Below the pieces are notes generated by a model that was not told the origin of the DNA, ran no database searches, and worked only from the letters and a program-made list of their open reading frames with translations. A stretch of 64,000 nt of DNA, from the NCBI GenBank assembly GCA_024684175.1, contig JAIKXJ010000063.1, forward strand, positions 1 to 64,000, in the 5' to 3' direction. Made by a program: the position numbers and the translations under genes. Each line of letters begins with the position of its first letter. Within the stretch, counting starts at the first letter, position 1. The DNA is from Erysipelotrichaceae bacterium. Its GTDB lineage: Bacteria; Bacillota_I; Bacilli_A; Erysipelotrichales; Erysipelotrichaceae. Positions 1 through 8,771 of the stretch are shown one piece after another.

Positions 1-1
1 C

Positions 2-1609
2 GAATATACCAGCGACAAGGATCTGCTCGCTTCGGCAATGGCGTTATGTTCAGATGCAGAGATCAAACCGGATGAGCAGTTCTCTACAGGTGAGCCGACA
101 GAAGCTGCTCTGGTCAACTATGCCAACAGCATCGGTCTTCCAAAATATGAACTGAAGAAAAAATATCCTCGTAAAGCGGAAGCGCCGTTCGATTCCAATC
201 GTAAGATGATGTCGACGATCCATCCTTATGAGGGTGGATATATTCAGTATACAAAGGGCGCTTTGGATGTCATGCTTGATCTTTGCACCTCCTATCTGTC
301 CGTGACAGGCGAGATGCCTATGACAGATGAGATCAAGGGAAAGATCCTCGCCAAGAACAAAGAATTCGCTTCCAGAGCTCTCAGAGTCCTTTGCGCTGCA
401 TATAAGAAATATGACAAGCTTCCTGATTCCGTTGAGCCGGAAGATCTGGAATATGATCTGGTCTTCATCGGTATCGTCGGAATGATCGACCCATGCCGTA
501 TCGAAGTCTATGACGCGATCAAACAGTGTCGTTCAGCAGGTATCACTCCTATCATGATCACAGGCGACCATAAGGATACTGCGATCGCGATCGGTAAGGA
601 TCTTGGTATCATCACCAGAGAAGACCAGGCGATCGAAGGCCATGAACTGGATAAATACTCCGAAGAGGAGATGAAAGAAGTCGTAACAAAGTATTCTGTT
701 TACGCCAGAGTCCAGCCTGAACACAAGACGAAGATCGTCAATGCCTGGAAGGACAGAGGCATGGTCACGGCAATGACCGGAGACGGTGTCAATGACGCGC
801 CATCCATCAAAGCAGCCGATATCGGTATCGGTATGGGTATTACCGGAACAGATGTCACCAAGTCTGTTGCCGATATGGTCCTTGCGGATGACAACTTTGC
901 GACGATCGTCAACGCGGTCGAAGAAGGCCGTAAGATCTATGATAACGTCTGTAAAGTCATTCAGTTCCAGCTGTCTACGAACCTCTGTGAGGTCATCATC
1001 ATGTTCGTCGCTTCACTGCTCAACTTCACATTGCTTACACCGGTCCATCTGCTTTGGATCAACATGGTCACCGACTCGCTCCCGGGTCTTGCATTAGGCA
1101 TGGAAAAAGCGGAAGGTGATGTCATGACCAGAAAACCGCGTAATTCTTCCGACGGTATCTTCGCTCACGGTGCCGGCGTCGATATGGTATGGCAGGGCAT
1201 TTATCTGGCGATCATCGAACTGGCCGCATATTTCATCGGCTTGTATTTGGAAAGAGGAACGATCGCCGGTTTCTTCGGCGGCGAAGACTGCACCAATGCG
1301 ATCGCTATGGCTTTCCTGACAGTCAACTTCGCTGAGATCTGCTGTGCGATCAATATGCGTTCACAGACGAAGTCCATCTTCTCTGCCAGCATGCTGAAAA
1401 ACTTCAACTGGTGGCTCTTAGGCGCTGTCCTGGTCACTGTTGCGATCACACTTTCCGCAATCTATGTTCCGGGTCTGTCCAATGTTTTCGGTATCGAAGC
1501 AGGGACCTTCCAGTTCAACGAACTGATGATCTGTGTCATGCTGGCACTGACTTCTTTCCCGGCATTCGAACTCGGAAAGATGATCCACAGAAGACAATTA
1601 GAACAATAA
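2..1609 (+). CDS. Ca2+-type P-type ATPase, C-terminal part (5' truncated by window)
   Basis: The reading frame is open from base 2, so the gene begins upstream of the window; 535 residues are visible. The phosphorylated DKTGT site lies outside. Visible family marks are the nucleotide-domain KGA motif, the hinge motif MITGDHKDTA and MTGDGVNDAP, then the C-terminal membrane bundle with LLWINMVTDSLPGLALGME, typical of P2A/P2B calcium pumps. It should export Ca2+ (or another divalent cation) from the cytoplasm using ATP. Substrate is assigned by family only. It ends before a strong bidirectional terminator and is convergent with the next gene. Confidence 0.9.
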   Translation, partial: EYTSDKDLLASAMALCSDAEIKPDEQFSTGEPTEAALVNYANSIGLPKYELKKKYPRKAEAPFDSNRKMMSTIHPYEGGYIQYTKGALDVMLDLCTSYLSVTGEMPMTDEIKGKILAKNKEFASRALRVLCAAYKKYDKLPDSVEPEDLEYDLVFIGIVGMIDPCRIEVYDAIKQCRSAGITPIMITGDHKDTAIAIGKDLGIITREDQAIEGHELDKYSEEEMKEVVTKYSVYARVQPEHKTKIVNAWKDRGMVTAMTGDGVNDAPSIKAADIGIGMGITGTDVTKSVADMVLADDNFATIVNAVEEGRKIYDNVCKVIQFQLSTNLCEVIIMFVASLLNFTLLTPVHLLWINMVTDSLPGLALGMEKAEGDVMTRKPRNSSDGIFAHGAGVDMVWQGIYLAIIELAAYFIGLYLERGTIAGFFGGEDCTNAIAMAFLTVNFAEICCAINMRSQTKSIFSASMLKNFNWWLLGAVLVTVAITLSAIYVPGLSNVFGIEAGTFQFNELMICVMLALTSFPAFELGKMIHRRQLEQ

Positions 1610-1614
1610 ACTTC

Positions 1615-1640
1615 AAAAGGCGTCGGAAGACGCCTTTTTT
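1615..1640. terminator. Bidirectional terminator between ATPase and ttcA-like gene
   Basis: The stem AAAAGGCGTC / GACGCCTTTT has a GGAA loop and a T run on the plus side. Its A run gives a T run on the minus strand, so it can end both convergent genes. A second small repeat, ATGCCT / AGGCAT, lies at 1642-1660. Confidence 0.85.
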
Positions 1641-1666
1641 CATGCCTAATAAAAAGGCATTTCTGC

Positions 1667-2401
1667 CTATCTGTAATAAAGATTGATCTTGTCTTTGTTG
1701 TATAAAGAGAGCAAAAAGTTTTCTTTCGCCTGCGGATACTCATGATAGACCTTATGCAGCATCTCTTTGATATCCTGTCTCTTGGTATAGCCGTCATTCG
1801 GACAGCCGGAAGAGATGACCGGGATCTCAAGCTGCCGGCAGGTCTTGGCGATCTCCGATTCAAAGGACATGCAGAAAGGGCGGATGAAGGTCGTTTCCGA
1901 ATTTGTCAGATACATCTTGGGATCGAAGGTCGCGATCCTTCCTCCGTAGATCATGTTCATCACCAGAGTCTCGATGGCATCGTCCGCATGATGGGCAAAA
2001 GCAACTTTATTGCAGCCTAAACTTTTTGCCGTTTTGATGACGGCGCCTTTTTTCAAAGTTGAGCACAAGGAACAGTCGATCTTTTCTTTATGCAGATTGA
2101 GTTTCAGGATATCCGCGATCTTGGAAGGCTCATAAACGATCTCGATCGGATAATTAGAAAACCATTCTTTCAAAGGAGAGAAGTCGCTTTCCCCGAAATT
2201 CAGATCGATATGGATACCGACGAGATCGAAGCTCTTATGATAGGTGTTTTCGTAAAGAAAACGGTAAAGATACAGCGTATACAGCAGCAAGGAAGAATCT
2301 TTGCCGCCCGAAAGGCCGACGCCGATCTTGTCGCCGTCTTCGATCAGTTGAAACATTTGGTCTGCTTTACGGACTTGAGCCAGCAATTTTTTCATCGACA
2401 T
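1667..2401 (-). CDS. ttcA: TtcA-family tRNA thiolation protein (PP-loop ATPase)
   Basis: A 244-aa PP-loop protein with the SGGKDS ATP-pyrophosphatase motif near residue 35, a CSLC pair near residue 125 and a third cysteine in SGCPND near residue 215. This three-cysteine pattern is that of the [4Fe-4S] TtcA enzymes that convert cytidine 32 of tRNA to 2-thiocytidine. The start at 2401 (MSMKK) is preferred over an upstream ATG at 2419 because a perfect TATAAT ends 6 nt before it, which would place the upstream ATG outside the mRNA. Related TilS/TtuA enzymes are the alternatives, but the cysteine spacing favours TtcA. Confidence 0.82.
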   Translation of the reverse strand: MSMKKLLAQVRKADQMFQLIEDGDKIGVGLSGGKDSSLLLYTLYLYRFLYENTYHKSFDLVGIHIDLNFGESDFSPLKEWFSNYPIEIVYEPSKIADILKLNLHKEKIDCSLCSTLKKGAVIKTAKSLGCNKVAFAHHADDAIETLVMNMIYGGRIATFDPKMYLTNSETTFIRPFCMSFESEIAKTCRQLEIPVISSGCPNDGYTKRQDIKEMLHKVYHEYPQAKENFLLSLYNKDKINLYYR

Positions 2402-2407
2402 GTGAAT

Positions 2408-2413
2408 ATTATA
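2408..2413 (-). promoter_or_regulatory. -10 box of leaderless ttcA-like gene
   Basis: TATAAT on the minus strand lies 6 nt before the ATG at 2401, with no SD between. The transcript should begin at or next to the A of the start codon. Confidence 0.65.
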
Positions 2414-2418
2414 TCTCA

Positions 2419-2427
2419 TGTTATAAT
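2419..2427 (+). promoter_or_regulatory. Extended -10 promoter of leaderless truB
   Basis: TGTTATAAT is an extended -10 (TGn plus TATAAT at 2422-2427) that ends 6 nt before the truB ATG at 2434. No SD is possible in the 6-nt gap TCTTTT. Confidence 0.75.
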
Positions 2428-2433
2428 TCTTTT

Positions 2434-3276
2434 ATGGAAAATGTGCTTTATGTCGATAAACCGAAGGGGATCTCTTCCTTCGATGTCTGTTATAAGCTCA
2501 GAAGAGTTTTAGGGACCAAAAAGATCGGCCATACCGGCACTTTGGATCCAAATGCGACCGGAGTGATGATCGTCCTGTTCGATAAGGCGACGAAAGCCAA
2601 TCAGTTCCTGGTCTCCGATTCCAAGGAATATCTTGCGGAAGTCAAGATCGGCATAGAGACCGATACGCTTGATATCGGCGGCAATATCATCGGGACATAT
2701 AACGAATCCATGCCTGAAGAAACGGCGCTGAAACAGGCTCTGAATGCCTTCCTGGGTGAAAGCATGCAGGAAGTTCCCATCACTTCCGCTGTCTCCGTAG
2801 ACGGGAAGCGTCTATATCGGTATCAAAGAGAAAATAAGGAAGTAAAACTTCCGCAAAGAAAGATCACCGTTCATGAGATCGAGCTCATCGAATATAAAGA
2901 AGATTCTTTCGTTTTCCGTGCAAGCGTCTCTTCCGGGACCTATATACGTGCTTTGGCAAGAGATATTCTGAAAAAACTTGGGATCCATGGGACACTGACC
3001 GAACTTAGAAGAACGAAAGTCGATACGGTCGACGTGAACGACTGCGATCCGCTTGAGCGGATCCTCAACGGGGATTACTCAACCCATGACCTTTATGATC
3101 TGTTGGCCAGTCGTTATGAGGTCGTTGAAGATTTTGACGAAAAAGATGTGCGCAACGGCAAGCGCATCGAGATCAACGGAAAGAAAGATCAGATCCTGAT
3201 GGCAAAGGATCATCAAGCATTGGCCATCTATGAAAGAGACGGCGATGCTTATAAATGTGTACGCGGTTTATGGTGA
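2434..3276 (+). CDS. truB: tRNA pseudouridine(55) synthase TruB
   Basis: A 280-aa protein that isomerises U55 in the T loop of tRNA. It has the TruB N-terminal KPKGISSFD motif and the catalytic-aspartate segment HTGTLDPNATGV near residue 40. The C-terminal region (after residue 220) is PUA-like. The start is set by the extended -10 that ends 6 nt upstream, giving a leaderless message. It overlaps the following RibF-like gene, as truB-ribF pairs do in many Bacillota. The rbfA gene often found upstream is not here. Confidence 0.93.
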   Translation: MENVLYVDKPKGISSFDVCYKLRRVLGTKKIGHTGTLDPNATGVMIVLFDKATKANQFLVSDSKEYLAEVKIGIETDTLDIGGNIIGTYNESMPEETALKQALNAFLGESMQEVPITSAVSVDGKRLYRYQRENKEVKLPQRKITVHEIELIEYKEDSFVFRASVSSGTYIRALARDILKKLGIHGTLTELRRTKVDTVDVNDCDPLERILNGDYSTHDLYDLLASRYEVVEDFDEKDVRNGKRIEINGKKDQILMAKDHQALAIYERDGDAYKCVRGLW

Positions 3277-4025
3277 ATATCGTTCATATCAATAAAGATC
3301 ATATGCCTGAACTTCAAAAGTCGGTGTCCTGCATCGGCTATTTTGACGGGATGCACAGAGGTCATCAAAAACTTATACGGACGGCAGTGACGAAAGCAAA
3401 GGAAAAAGTTCTGACTGCTTCTTTGATCTGTTTTTCTCCCGATCCGGATGAAGTGATCTCTTCAAAAAGAGCGGTCCATCTGTTTTCCGATGAAGAACGA
3501 TACAGGATCGCGGCTTCCTTCGGGATCCGGCAGATCCTTATCATTCATTTCGATCAGGAATTCATGGATCTTTCTCCTTTGTCGTTCATCAAAGAATATC
3601 TCGAAAAGATGAACATCGAGGAACTGATCTGCGGTTTCGATTTTTCTTTCGGAAAATTCGGGAAAGGGGATCCGTCATTCCTTAAAGAAAACGGCAGCTT
3701 TGCCGTTCAAGTAATAGAAGAAGAACGGTACGAAGGATCCAAGATCTCTTCGTCCAGGATCAAAGAATGTCTGCTCAAAGGCGATTTCAGCCTCGCTGAG
3801 AAGCTTTTGGGTTTTCCGTATTATTTTACTTTGGAAGTGATCAAAAGCATCCAGAACAAAAGGAAATGCGTTATTTCCTGCAAGAACATCGATGACCGCT
3901 GTATCGTACCGCAAGACGGCATCTATTCCGACCGATTGGAGATCAAAGACGGGATCTTTTATCTTCATGAACAGCAGATGCGCAGTCCTTTTGAACAGAT
4001 CAGGCTGAACTGTGATGAACTTTGA
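3270..4025 (+). CDS. RibF-like FAD synthetase domain protein lacking the flavokinase domain
   Basis: A 251-aa protein starting inside the truB stop region (ATG 3270; GTG 3273 is also possible). Residues 1-180 match the nucleotidyltransferase half of bifunctional RibF: GYFDGMHRGHQKL, GFDFSFGKFGKGD and SSSRIKECL. Normal RibF is about 310 aa and continues into a riboflavin kinase domain with a GFPTAN-type motif. Here the last 75 residues show no such motif. It may therefore only adenylate FMN, or be degenerate. The reading frame is intact, so this is not a simple frameshift. Confidence 0.75.
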   Translation: MVNIVHINKDHMPELQKSVSCIGYFDGMHRGHQKLIRTAVTKAKEKVLTASLICFSPDPDEVISSKRAVHLFSDEERYRIAASFGIRQILIIHFDQEFMDLSPLSFIKEYLEKMNIEELICGFDFSFGKFGKGDPSFLKENGSFAVQVIEEERYEGSKISSSRIKECLLKGDFSLAEKLLGFPYYFTLEVIKSIQNKRKCVISCKNIDDRCIVPQDGIYSDRLEIKDGIFYLHEQQMRSPFEQIRLNCDEL

Positions 4026-5304
4026 AGACAGGATACAGGAATATTTCGGAGAACGGGCGGATGAATTCCGTCTGTTGATGAAACAGAGCCCCACGCAGGC
4101 TTTCTTTCTCAACCGCAGGAAGGCTGATGAAAAGACCGTTTTTTCTTTGATCGATTTTCCTTGCGAGGTCTCCGCTCTTTCCCATGAGAGTTTTTATTAT
4201 ACGCATGATAATATCGGCAAGACCGTTCCTTACGAATTGGGCGTCATTTATCCGCAGGAAGTCGCCGCATCTTTGACCTCTGCTTTCGTCGATAAAAATG
4301 ATGTGAAGATCGTCGTCGATATGTGTTCGGCACCCGGAGGCAAGACGGTCGATATCCTCAATCGTTTGGATGACGGTGTGTTATGCATCAGCAACGATAT
4401 CTCGCATTCACGGGCATTGACATTGTCTTCCAATATCGAACGGCTGGGCCTCGATCAGGTCATCGTCACCAACAAAAGATGCGAAGATCTCGCCGATCTT
4501 CTTGAAGACAAGGCGGATATCGTCATCCTCGATGCTCCGTGTTCCGGCGAAGGGATGATCCGCAAATACCCCGAGATCCTGGATACCTGGTCATTGAACA
4601 ATATCGAAGCTTTGGCCATGACCCAGTCCTCTTTGCTGGAAGAAGCACATCGGATGCTGAAGAAGGGCGGACAGCTCATCTATTCGACTTGTACTTTTGC
4701 GTTTGAAGAAGACGAAGATCAGATCCTGCATTTCCTTGAGCGGCATCCGGATATGTCGCTGATAAAGATCGATCTACCTTCCGCAAGTCGTATGGAAGGC
4801 TGCATCAAACTTTCTTTTCTCGATCGGACCGAGGGACAATTCTTTGCCTTGATGAAAAAACGAGGAGATCTGACAGCCTCTTCATTAAAACCGTTGGGAT
4901 GCATCAAAGAAAAGACGGTCGATGATTTTATAAAAGAAAATCTTATGCTGGAAGACTATTATCTGTATAAGAACAATGGCCATTACTATCTTTCTTTACG
5001 TCCTTTGCCGGATCTGAACGATCATGTGCTCAAATCCGGTATCCGTATCGGTGAGATCGTCAAAAAGCGTTTTGAGCCAGTCCATGATCTCTACAGGGCA
5101 AATTCGCTGATCGGAAAATACCGTTATTCCTATGATATGAACGAGAAGGAGTACGAAGATTTTATTTCCGGTAAAGAGCTCAAGACGGATCTTGAGGATC
5201 ATTATTATCATCTGACTTATCGGGGGCTGTCGGTCGGATTCGGAAAATGTGCCAAAGGGGTCATGAAAAATAAATATCCTAAAGGGTTACGAAGGATGAT
5301 ATAA
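4015..5304 (+). CDS. rsmF: RsmF/YebU-type rRNA (cytosine-C5) methyltransferase
   Basis: A 429-aa SAM-dependent RNA m5C methyltransferase of the NOL1/NOP2/Sun family. The SAM site MCSAPGGKT is near residue 105, DAPCSGEG near 175 and the catalytic STCTF near 225. The C-terminal 170 residues carry the extra RsmF-type domains. The ATG at 4015 (a GTG precedes it at 4012) overlaps the ribF-like gene by 11 nt, which suggests translational coupling. Substrate position in 16S rRNA is inferred from the family. Confidence 0.85.
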   Translation: MNFEDRIQEYFGERADEFRLLMKQSPTQAFFLNRRKADEKTVFSLIDFPCEVSALSHESFYYTHDNIGKTVPYELGVIYPQEVAASLTSAFVDKNDVKIVVDMCSAPGGKTVDILNRLDDGVLCISNDISHSRALTLSSNIERLGLDQVIVTNKRCEDLADLLEDKADIVILDAPCSGEGMIRKYPEILDTWSLNNIEALAMTQSSLLEEAHRMLKKGGQLIYSTCTFAFEEDEDQILHFLERHPDMSLIKIDLPSASRMEGCIKLSFLDRTEGQFFALMKKRGDLTASSLKPLGCIKEKTVDDFIKENLMLEDYYLYKNNGHYYLSLRPLPDLNDHVLKSGIRIGEIVKKRFEPVHDLYRANSLIGKYRYSYDMNEKEYEDFISGKELKTDLEDHYYHLTYRGLSVGFGKCAKGVMKNKYPKGLRRMI

Positions 5305-5305
5305 T
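5297..5305 (+). promoter_or_regulatory. Extended -10 promoter for the Asp23-family gene
   Basis: TGATATAAT overlaps the last codons and stop of the rsmF-like gene. The start codon is 21 nt further on with an SD (GAGGTA), so this message has a short normal leader. Confidence 0.65.
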
Positions 5306-5326
5306 CATTTTTGAGGTACGTAAATC

Positions 5327-5638
5327 ATGGAACTGAGAAAAAATGAAATCGGCACTTACATCATAAGTGAAAAAGCATTTAAAGATATGGCTGCGATCGC
5401 ATGTTCTTCCGTAAAGCACGTTTATCCGACTAAGAAGGACAATGAATTTGTCGAATGCAAGATCTCCAAGGCAGGGGAACCACTCTTCACCGTTTCGGTC
5501 CGCGTCAAACAAGGCGTCGACATCGTCAAGCTCTGCAACAAGCTGCAAGACGAGATCAAAGAAGCGGTTTTGCTGATGAGCGGCATCGAATGCAAACAGA
5601 TCGATATCGACATCCAGGGTTTTGAAAAAGTAAAATAA
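5327..5638 (+). CDS. Asp23/Gls24 family envelope stress protein
   Basis: A 103-aa protein with the usual Asp23/Gls24 (DUF322) layout: an N-terminal GTYIISEKAFKDMAAIA segment, central beta strands and a C-terminal QIDIDIQGFEKV strand. Members are linked to alkaline shock and cell-envelope stress and can bind membrane anchors such as AmaP; no such partner is adjacent. It has its own promoter and an SD (GAGGTA), and is followed by a terminator, so it is a single-gene unit. Confidence 0.75.
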   Translation: MELRKNEIGTYIISEKAFKDMAAIACSSVKHVYPTKKDNEFVECKISKAGEPLFTVSVRVKQGVDIVKLCNKLQDEIKEAVLLMSGIECKQIDIDIQGFEKVK

Positions 5639-5658
5639 TTTAAATACAAGTAAGATAA

Positions 5659-5689
5659 AGCGGGATCTGAATGCAGTCCCGCTTTTTTT
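5659..5689 (+). terminator. Intrinsic terminator of Asp23-family gene
   Basis: The stem AGCGGGA / TCCCGCT is followed by seven T residues. Confidence 0.88.
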
Positions 5690-5702
5690 CTTAAATGAAA
5701 GA

Positions 5703-5727
5703 AACCTGCAGCCGGTGACTGCAGGTT
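5703..5727 (-). terminator. Terminator of pbp1A
   Basis: The perfect 9-bp stem AACCTGCAG / CTGCAGGTT sits 10 nt beyond the pbp1A stop. On the minus strand it is followed only by an interrupted T run (TTCTTTC). Confidence 0.65.
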
Positions 5728-5736
5728 ATATTGATT

Positions 5737-8700
5737 TTAAGAATCGGAGATCGTGATCTTTCCGTCTTCACTGACGTGGACAAAGATCGTGATGTTGGCA
5801 GATTTGTAATCCGTATTTGCAGTGACGACAAATTGCGTTTCATAGGCATCCGCTTTCAGCGTCAGAGTCAATGAATTGTCTCCGGAAACAGAGGAGTTGA
5901 TGACATCCGGAACATATCTGAGATCCCAGCTTTCAAAAGAGGAGTCGGCATCGAACTGCGGCACAAGCTTGATCGACATACCGTTCCCTGAAGAGGTAGC
6001 GACGATCGACAGCGTATGATCTTTCTCTCTGTAATAGGTGACGGTCAGTCTGAAGGAACTGTTATCGACTGTGATCGAAGTACCTTGCTGGAGTTCATTG
6101 CCGTTTTGATCGGTGACTTTATACTTCTTGTTCAAAAGATCATGATTACTGGTCGCTTCTGTTTTGAAAGTAATAAAGTCGTATTGATTTGACCATTCCT
6201 CCATCCTCGACTGGCTTGCATCGGTAGGTATCTTGATGGATGCAGTGACTGTCGCTTCTTTAGAGATCTTGTTAGATGAGAAAGATCCGCTTTCAAATGC
6301 ATAATAGCCTTCGACTTTGACTTTGTCTCCCGGGTTGGCATGCAAAGATACACTTTTTTTATCATCATCGGATTTTATATGTTCCGTTTTGCCGTTGACG
6401 GTGACATCCGCCATATACTTGATCGGGCCATACAGCTTGGTATAATCGAACAGACATGTGCCGGATGCGGCTATGATGACTTCACCGGAAGAATTCCTCA
6501 AAGAAATATCTTTTACACCGGAAGCTGTTTCGAGCTTGGATTTATCCGGATATTCTGCCCAGCGCATCGTCAACGCGGAATCAACGGAAATGTCGAAGTC
6601 GGAGATATCGGCGACCTTTGGCGTCGCCAGGGAGACCAGTTTGACGGAATCGGATTTGATCAGACCCGTCGTCCTTAAGGATTCGTCCATTCCTTCCGTA
6701 AATGCTGCATAAGGCCAGGTGCCGATGACATGGGTGATGGAAGAAACGCCTGACGGTTTTTCGAGTTTGACCGGTGTACTGTCACCGTAGCGGTATGCCG
6801 CTTCTAAGATCAGATGGGCGAGCTTACCTTGCGGTCTATCGTTGTAATAGTAATCTCTGGAAATATAAGAAGGCTGGCCGATAACCGCTTTTTCATACCC
6901 GCACCAGGTAGCTGTCGTATATTCGCTGGTCGCAGCGACGAGCCATCCGTCTTTGATCGAACCGGAAGGGATGCCGTATTCCTGCGCCGTGTTGCCGTAA
7001 TCGGTCGTGCCTGTCTTGCCGTAGACCGGATACTCGTCGTTTTTGACGAAGGAATAGGACCCGCCGTAGTTCTGTACATTGGAATACATCAGTTCGGTCG
7101 TCAGGAAGGAAGCCGCTTCCGACAAGACCTGAGTCGGCGTATAGACCGGAGTGACAGGGGACTTGCCGTTGGTGAACTCGATCCTGGAGATCGTATGCGG
7201 CTTGTTGTACACACCGTAATTCATGATGGCTGCATAAGCTGCCGCATGCTGGTAAGGCGTGACTTCACAGGTATTGCCGCCGATCGCATACTGGATATCG
7301 AAATCATCCAAATTGAATTTATATCCGAGAGACTGTGCATAATTGACGACATATTCATATTTCTTGGCATCCAGGACCGATTGTAAGGCCTGTATAGCGC
7401 AAGTATTGATCGATTGACCGACGGCCTGCTTCAGCGTGACATCGCCGACGTAGGTCCCCGAATCGTTCTGTATGACGATCTTGGAGACATCGTCATAGAA
7501 CATCGGTTTATCCGTAAGCACATGATCGGTCGCCCAGCCCAGATTTTCGAAGGCAAGGGCATAGTCCAGGATCGGCTTGATCGTGGAACCCGGCTGTTTG
7601 TACTGTTCGGTCGCATGGTTGAGCAGAAGCTGACCGCCGTTGGCATAGTTCCTGCCGCCCATGATGCCGACGACTTCACCGGTCGAATTCTTGATACAGA
7701 CGGATGCACATTCAAAGTAGTCGTCTGGGAACTGCAGATATTCAGGATCCATATTGCCGGCCTGGATATTGTCCATCTCTTCCTGTATGTCTCTGTTCAT
7801 ATAGGTATAGATGTGCATGGTGGTCGTATACGGATCGAGATTGGTCAGTTCCATGACTTCGGAAACGACCTGATCGATGTAAGCCTGGTAAGGGATCCCG
7901 TCTCCTTCGGAGTCGGATTTGAACGGATCCTTCAACAGATCTTCCACACGGATCGATTTCGCCAGTTCATATTCGGCTTTAGAGATATAACCGTGGTTGC
8001 GCATCTGATAGAGGACTTCCGTGACTCTTTCCTGTGCCGCTTCGAGGTTATAGAAAGGATTATAGTAGTTCGGTGCGTTGATGACACCGGCCAATAAAGC
8101 ACCTTCGACCAGATTGACGTTGGCCAGATCTTTGCCGAAATAGTACTGTGCGGCTTTCTGGATTCCGCGGATATTGTTGGATCCGCCGAAATTGAGCTTA
8201 TTGACATAGGATTCAAAGATATCCTGTTTGGATTTTGCATTCTCCAGTTCCAGGGCAAGAGCGATCTCCTGGACTTTACGGCGGACACCGCGGGCTCCGG
8301 AACGGGCAGCCTGTTCACCGGTCTCATCATCGGTGAAATAGGTGTTTTTGACAAGCTGCATCGTAAACGTCGAACCGCCTTGGCCGAATGACATCGTACG
8401 GATGTTTTCCAAGATCGCTTTGGTAAAACGGGGGACATCGAAACCGTTGTGCTGGAAATATCTGGAATCTTCGATGGCGACGAAAGCATCGACGACGCAG
8501 TTCGGTATCTCATCATATTCAATGTTCTGACGGATGACCGTACCTAGGTTGGCGATTTCTTCACCGCGGGAATCATAGACGATGGAGGATTCCTGCTGAT
8601 CAAAATCCGATACATTGAGTATAGGCTTATTTCTTAAAAGTGCAGCGATGACCGCGATCCCGCCGATCAGCCCGATCAGGCCGATGACGGCAACGATCGA

Positions 8701-8763
8701 AACGATGGTCGCCCAAAGATTCACTTTATTGATCTTTTTCTTTTTCTTAACTTTATTTGACAT
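5737..8763 (-). CDS. pbp1A: Class A penicillin-binding protein (PBP1A)
   Basis: A 1008-aa bifunctional peptidoglycan synthase. A lysine-rich cytoplasmic tail and one membrane anchor come first. The GT51 glycosyltransferase follows (EDSRYFQHNGFD, GGSTFTMQLVKN), then a transpeptidase with STIK (active serine), SIN and KTGTT motifs. About 330 further residues after the catalytic domain look like beta-rich repeats of unknown role. The start at 8763 is chosen because AGGGAGGAAC lies just upstream; an in-frame ATG at 8814 inside recU lacks such a site. It follows recU in the same operon, as in Bacillus. Confidence 0.94.
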   Translation of the reverse strand: MSNKVKKKKKINKVNLWATIVSIVAVIGLIGLIGGIAVIAALLRNKPILNVSDFDQQESSIVYDSRGEEIANLGTVIRQNIEYDEIPNCVVDAFVAIEDSRYFQHNGFDVPRFTKAILENIRTMSFGQGGSTFTMQLVKNTYFTDDETGEQAARSGARGVRRKVQEIALALELENAKSKQDIFESYVNKLNFGGSNNIRGIQKAAQYYFGKDLANVNLVEGALLAGVINAPNYYNPFYNLEAAQERVTEVLYQMRNHGYISKAEYELAKSIRVEDLLKDPFKSDSEGDGIPYQAYIDQVVSEVMELTNLDPYTTTMHIYTYMNRDIQEEMDNIQAGNMDPEYLQFPDDYFECASVCIKNSTGEVVGIMGGRNYANGGQLLLNHATEQYKQPGSTIKPILDYALAFENLGWATDHVLTDKPMFYDDVSKIVIQNDSGTYVGDVTLKQAVGQSINTCAIQALQSVLDAKKYEYVVNYAQSLGYKFNLDDFDIQYAIGGNTCEVTPYQHAAAYAAIMNYGVYNKPHTISRIEFTNGKSPVTPVYTPTQVLSEAASFLTTELMYSNVQNYGGSYSFVKNDEYPVYGKTGTTDYGNTAQEYGIPSGSIKDGWLVAATSEYTTATWCGYEKAVIGQPSYISRDYYYNDRPQGKLAHLILEAAYRYGDSTPVKLEKPSGVSSITHVIGTWPYAAFTEGMDESLRTTGLIKSDSVKLVSLATPKVADISDFDISVDSALTMRWAEYPDKSKLETASGVKDISLRNSSGEVIIAASGTCLFDYTKLYGPIKYMADVTVNGKTEHIKSDDDKKSVSLHANPGDKVKVEGYYAFESGSFSSNKISKEATVTASIKIPTDASQSRMEEWSNQYDFITFKTEATSNHDLLNKKYKVTDQNGNELQQGTSITVDNSSFRLTVTYYREKDHTLSIVATSSGNGMSIKLVPQFDADSSFESWDLRYVPDVINSSVSGDNSLTLTLKADAYETQFVVTANTDYKSANITIFVHVSEDGKITISDS

Positions 8764-8771
8764 GTTCCTCC

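Noticed and set aside
6814..8097. Two long plus-strand frames (190 and 227 codons) opposite pbp1A
   Set aside because: They lie opposite the transpeptidase and glycosyltransferase motifs and lack ribosome sites; same codon-symmetry effect.
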